Both the position numbers and the translations under genes were made by a program. This document shows, in pieces, positions 5,229-5,607 of a stretch of DNA of 5,607 nt. The notes below the pieces were generated by a model. It did not search any database. It had not been told where the DNA came from and saw only the letters and a program-made list of their open reading frames with translations. The stretch spans positions 1 through 5,607 of the forward strand of contig QWRL01000161.1 of assembly GCA_003670425.1 (NCBI GenBank), in the 5' to 3' direction. The DNA is from Chloroflexota bacterium (lineage in GTDB: Bacteria > Chloroflexota > Anaerolineae > Anaerolineales > UBA11657). Positions within the stretch are counted from its first letter, which is position 1. Each line of letters begins with the position of its first letter.

Positions 5229-5250
5229 AGCGCAATCCCTGTCTCGCGCT
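5229..5250 (-). promoter_or_regulatory. Hairpin with ACAGGGAU loop at the 5' end of the flagellin 1 mRNA
   Basis: Arms AGCGC and GCGCT (5 bp) enclose a 12-nt loop containing ACAGGGAT (5242-5235 on the minus strand), an exact match to the ACARGGAU core of the CsrA consensus with GGA in the loop. It lies at the extreme 5' end of the predicted transcript, a position that could affect mRNA stability as well as translation. Protein binding is inferred. Confidence 0.45.
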
Positions 5251-5257
5251 TGGGGGG

Positions 5258-5284
5258 TTATCGGCAATTTGTCAGACACCTTTA
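5258..5284 (-). promoter_or_regulatory. Sigma-28 (FliA) promoter of flagellin 1
   Basis: On the minus strand TAAA (5284-5281, within TAAAGGTG) is followed after 15 nt by GCCGATAA (5265-5258). This fits the core FliA consensus TAAA, N15, GCCGATAA exactly. Transcription should begin near 5251, about 155 nt before the flagellin start codon. It identifies flagellin 1 as a class-3 (late) flagellar gene. Confidence 0.92.
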
Positions 5285-5607
5285 GATTGCCTTTACCCCA
5301 TTTGGCTGGAGATCTGCGGAACTGGATCAAATGCTGGCAGACTTACATTTATCGGCGGTAATTGCGCAATTCGGGGAATTTATGGCGTGGGCTGGACAAG
5401 TTCCAGCCAGCATCGGAAGTGCGCATTCCGCCATTGTGTGTTCGGGGTGAGTCTCCCGCGAAAACCGGTTCGATGGTAGGGCGCGGAGGCTGTCCGGTGG
5501 CGGAGCGGAGAGTAGCGCGCTGATTTTAGGGGCGGGTATTTTCCTCCCATTGGCGGGCGTTGACGCTAAATACTGCGTCTTTGGGGGTGTCGGCGGGCTG
5601 CCATTAC
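5285..5607. other. Intergenic region upstream of flagellin 1; no gene supported
   Basis: No frame on either strand looks coding. It holds an orphan minus-strand GCCGATAA (5356-5349) without a properly placed -35, the perfect 12-bp palindrome AATTGCGCAATT (5360-5371), and a 7-bp inverted repeat GGCTGGA/TCCAGCC with a 5-nt spacer (5390-5408). A minus frame stays open from the right edge to a TGA at 5329-5327, but uses rare codons (AGG, ATA, TTA) and a Pro-rich composition unlike the neighbouring genes, so it is not called. The gene that lies to the right is outside the window. Confidence 0.5.

Larger units (their letters stand above)
5097..5251 (-). promoter_or_regulatory. Long structured 5' leader of flagellin 1
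   Basis: This is the transcribed region between the expected sigma-28 start (near 5251) and the ATG. It has no convincing open frame. On the minus strand it holds eight GGA trinucleotides, six of them in the form A-N-GGA (centred near 5237, 5214, 5151, 5140, 5125 and 5110), the last being the Shine-Dalgarno (ACAAGGAGG, 5115-5107). It contains two clear hairpins (5182-5225 and 5229-5250). The composition suggests post-transcriptional control, with CsrA as the prime candidate; no riboswitch class is recognised. Confidence 0.5.

Noticed and set aside
5177..5479. Plus-strand open frame of 100 codons upstream of flagellin 1
   Set aside because: It spans the flagellin 1 sigma-28 promoter and the leader hairpin, has no Shine-Dalgarno, and its product has an irregular Cys/Trp/Arg-rich composition.
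5526..5603. Short minus frame with a protein-like composition (PADTPKDAVFSVNARQWEEN)
   Set aside because: It is closed by stops on both sides within 26 codons and has no start codon; chance is the simplest reading, although a frameshifted gene remnant is conceivable.
5327..5607. Minus-strand frame open from the right edge to TGA, possibly the end of an upstream gene
   Set aside because: About 93 codons without a stop, but with rare codons, Pro-rich low-quality composition and no motif. It cannot be fully excluded without the neighbouring sequence.
5097..5607. Sigma-54 (-24/-12) promoter upstream of flagellin 1
   Set aside because: I looked for GG, 10 nt, GC within a TGGCAC-N5-TTGCA context on both strands and found no acceptable match, while the sigma-28 match is complete.
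1..5607. CRISPR array, tRNA, rRNA or insertion sequence
   Set aside because: No regularly spaced repeats, no tRNA-like cloverleaf or TTCGA loop context, and no transposase or terminal inverted repeats were seen.

Overview
The window carries the late filament-assembly part of a bacterial flagellar gene cluster. All recognised genes are on the minus strand, so transcription runs from the right end to the left: flagellin 1 (5096-4215), flagellin 2 (3901-2984), the filament cap fliD (2878-1154), flaG (1086-664), the flagellin chaperone fliS (584-231), and the first 75 codons of an unidentified, possibly exported protein (226 to the left edge). No gene is supported on the plus strand.

The DNA is GC-rich. 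The flagellins are short (293 and 305 residues), essentially the D0/D1 core, and use the variant signature RLATGR(K/R)LNTAEDDPA. They carry about 12-15 extra N-terminal residues compared with enterobacterial FliC. From general knowledge this style of flagellin is commoner outside the Enterobacteria, for example in Chloroflexota-like, Ignavibacteria-like or other deep lineages. The phylum cannot be fixed from this window.

Regulation is unusually readable. A full-match FliA (sigma-28) promoter (TAAA, 15 nt, GCCGATAA) lies at 5284-5258, in front of a roughly 155-nt leader of flagellin 1. A second one (TAAAGTTT, 11 nt, GCCGATAC) begins 4 nt after the fliD stop and drives flaG-fliS. A weak third candidate precedes flagellin 2. 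The gaps contain many RNA hairpins: a cluster between the flagellins, including a probable terminator or attenuator, a 14-bp hairpin between flagellin 2 and fliD, and one between flaG and fliS. These probably set the stoichiometry (flagellin far above cap and chaperone) by partial termination or mRNA stabilisation.

The most interesting signal is in the leaders of the two flagellins. In flagellin 2 the Shine-Dalgarno is the loop of a 6-bp hairpin with an ACAAGGAGGU core, and a second hairpin 24 nt upstream shows AGGA in its loop. The flagellin 1 leader holds eight GGA trinucleotides, one as ACAGGGAU in a hairpin loop, plus a 44-nt stem-loop. This architecture matches CsrA/RsmA binding sites and suggests post-transcriptional CsrA (perhaps CsrA-FliW) control of both flagellins; neither csrA nor fliW is in the window.

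Working together: FliA transcribes the late genes, FliS holds flagellin subunits in the cytosol before export, FliD caps the growing filament and lets the two flagellins fold beneath it, and FlaG modulates filament length. Positions 5285-5607 contain no supportable gene, only dyads and an orphan GCCGATAA.
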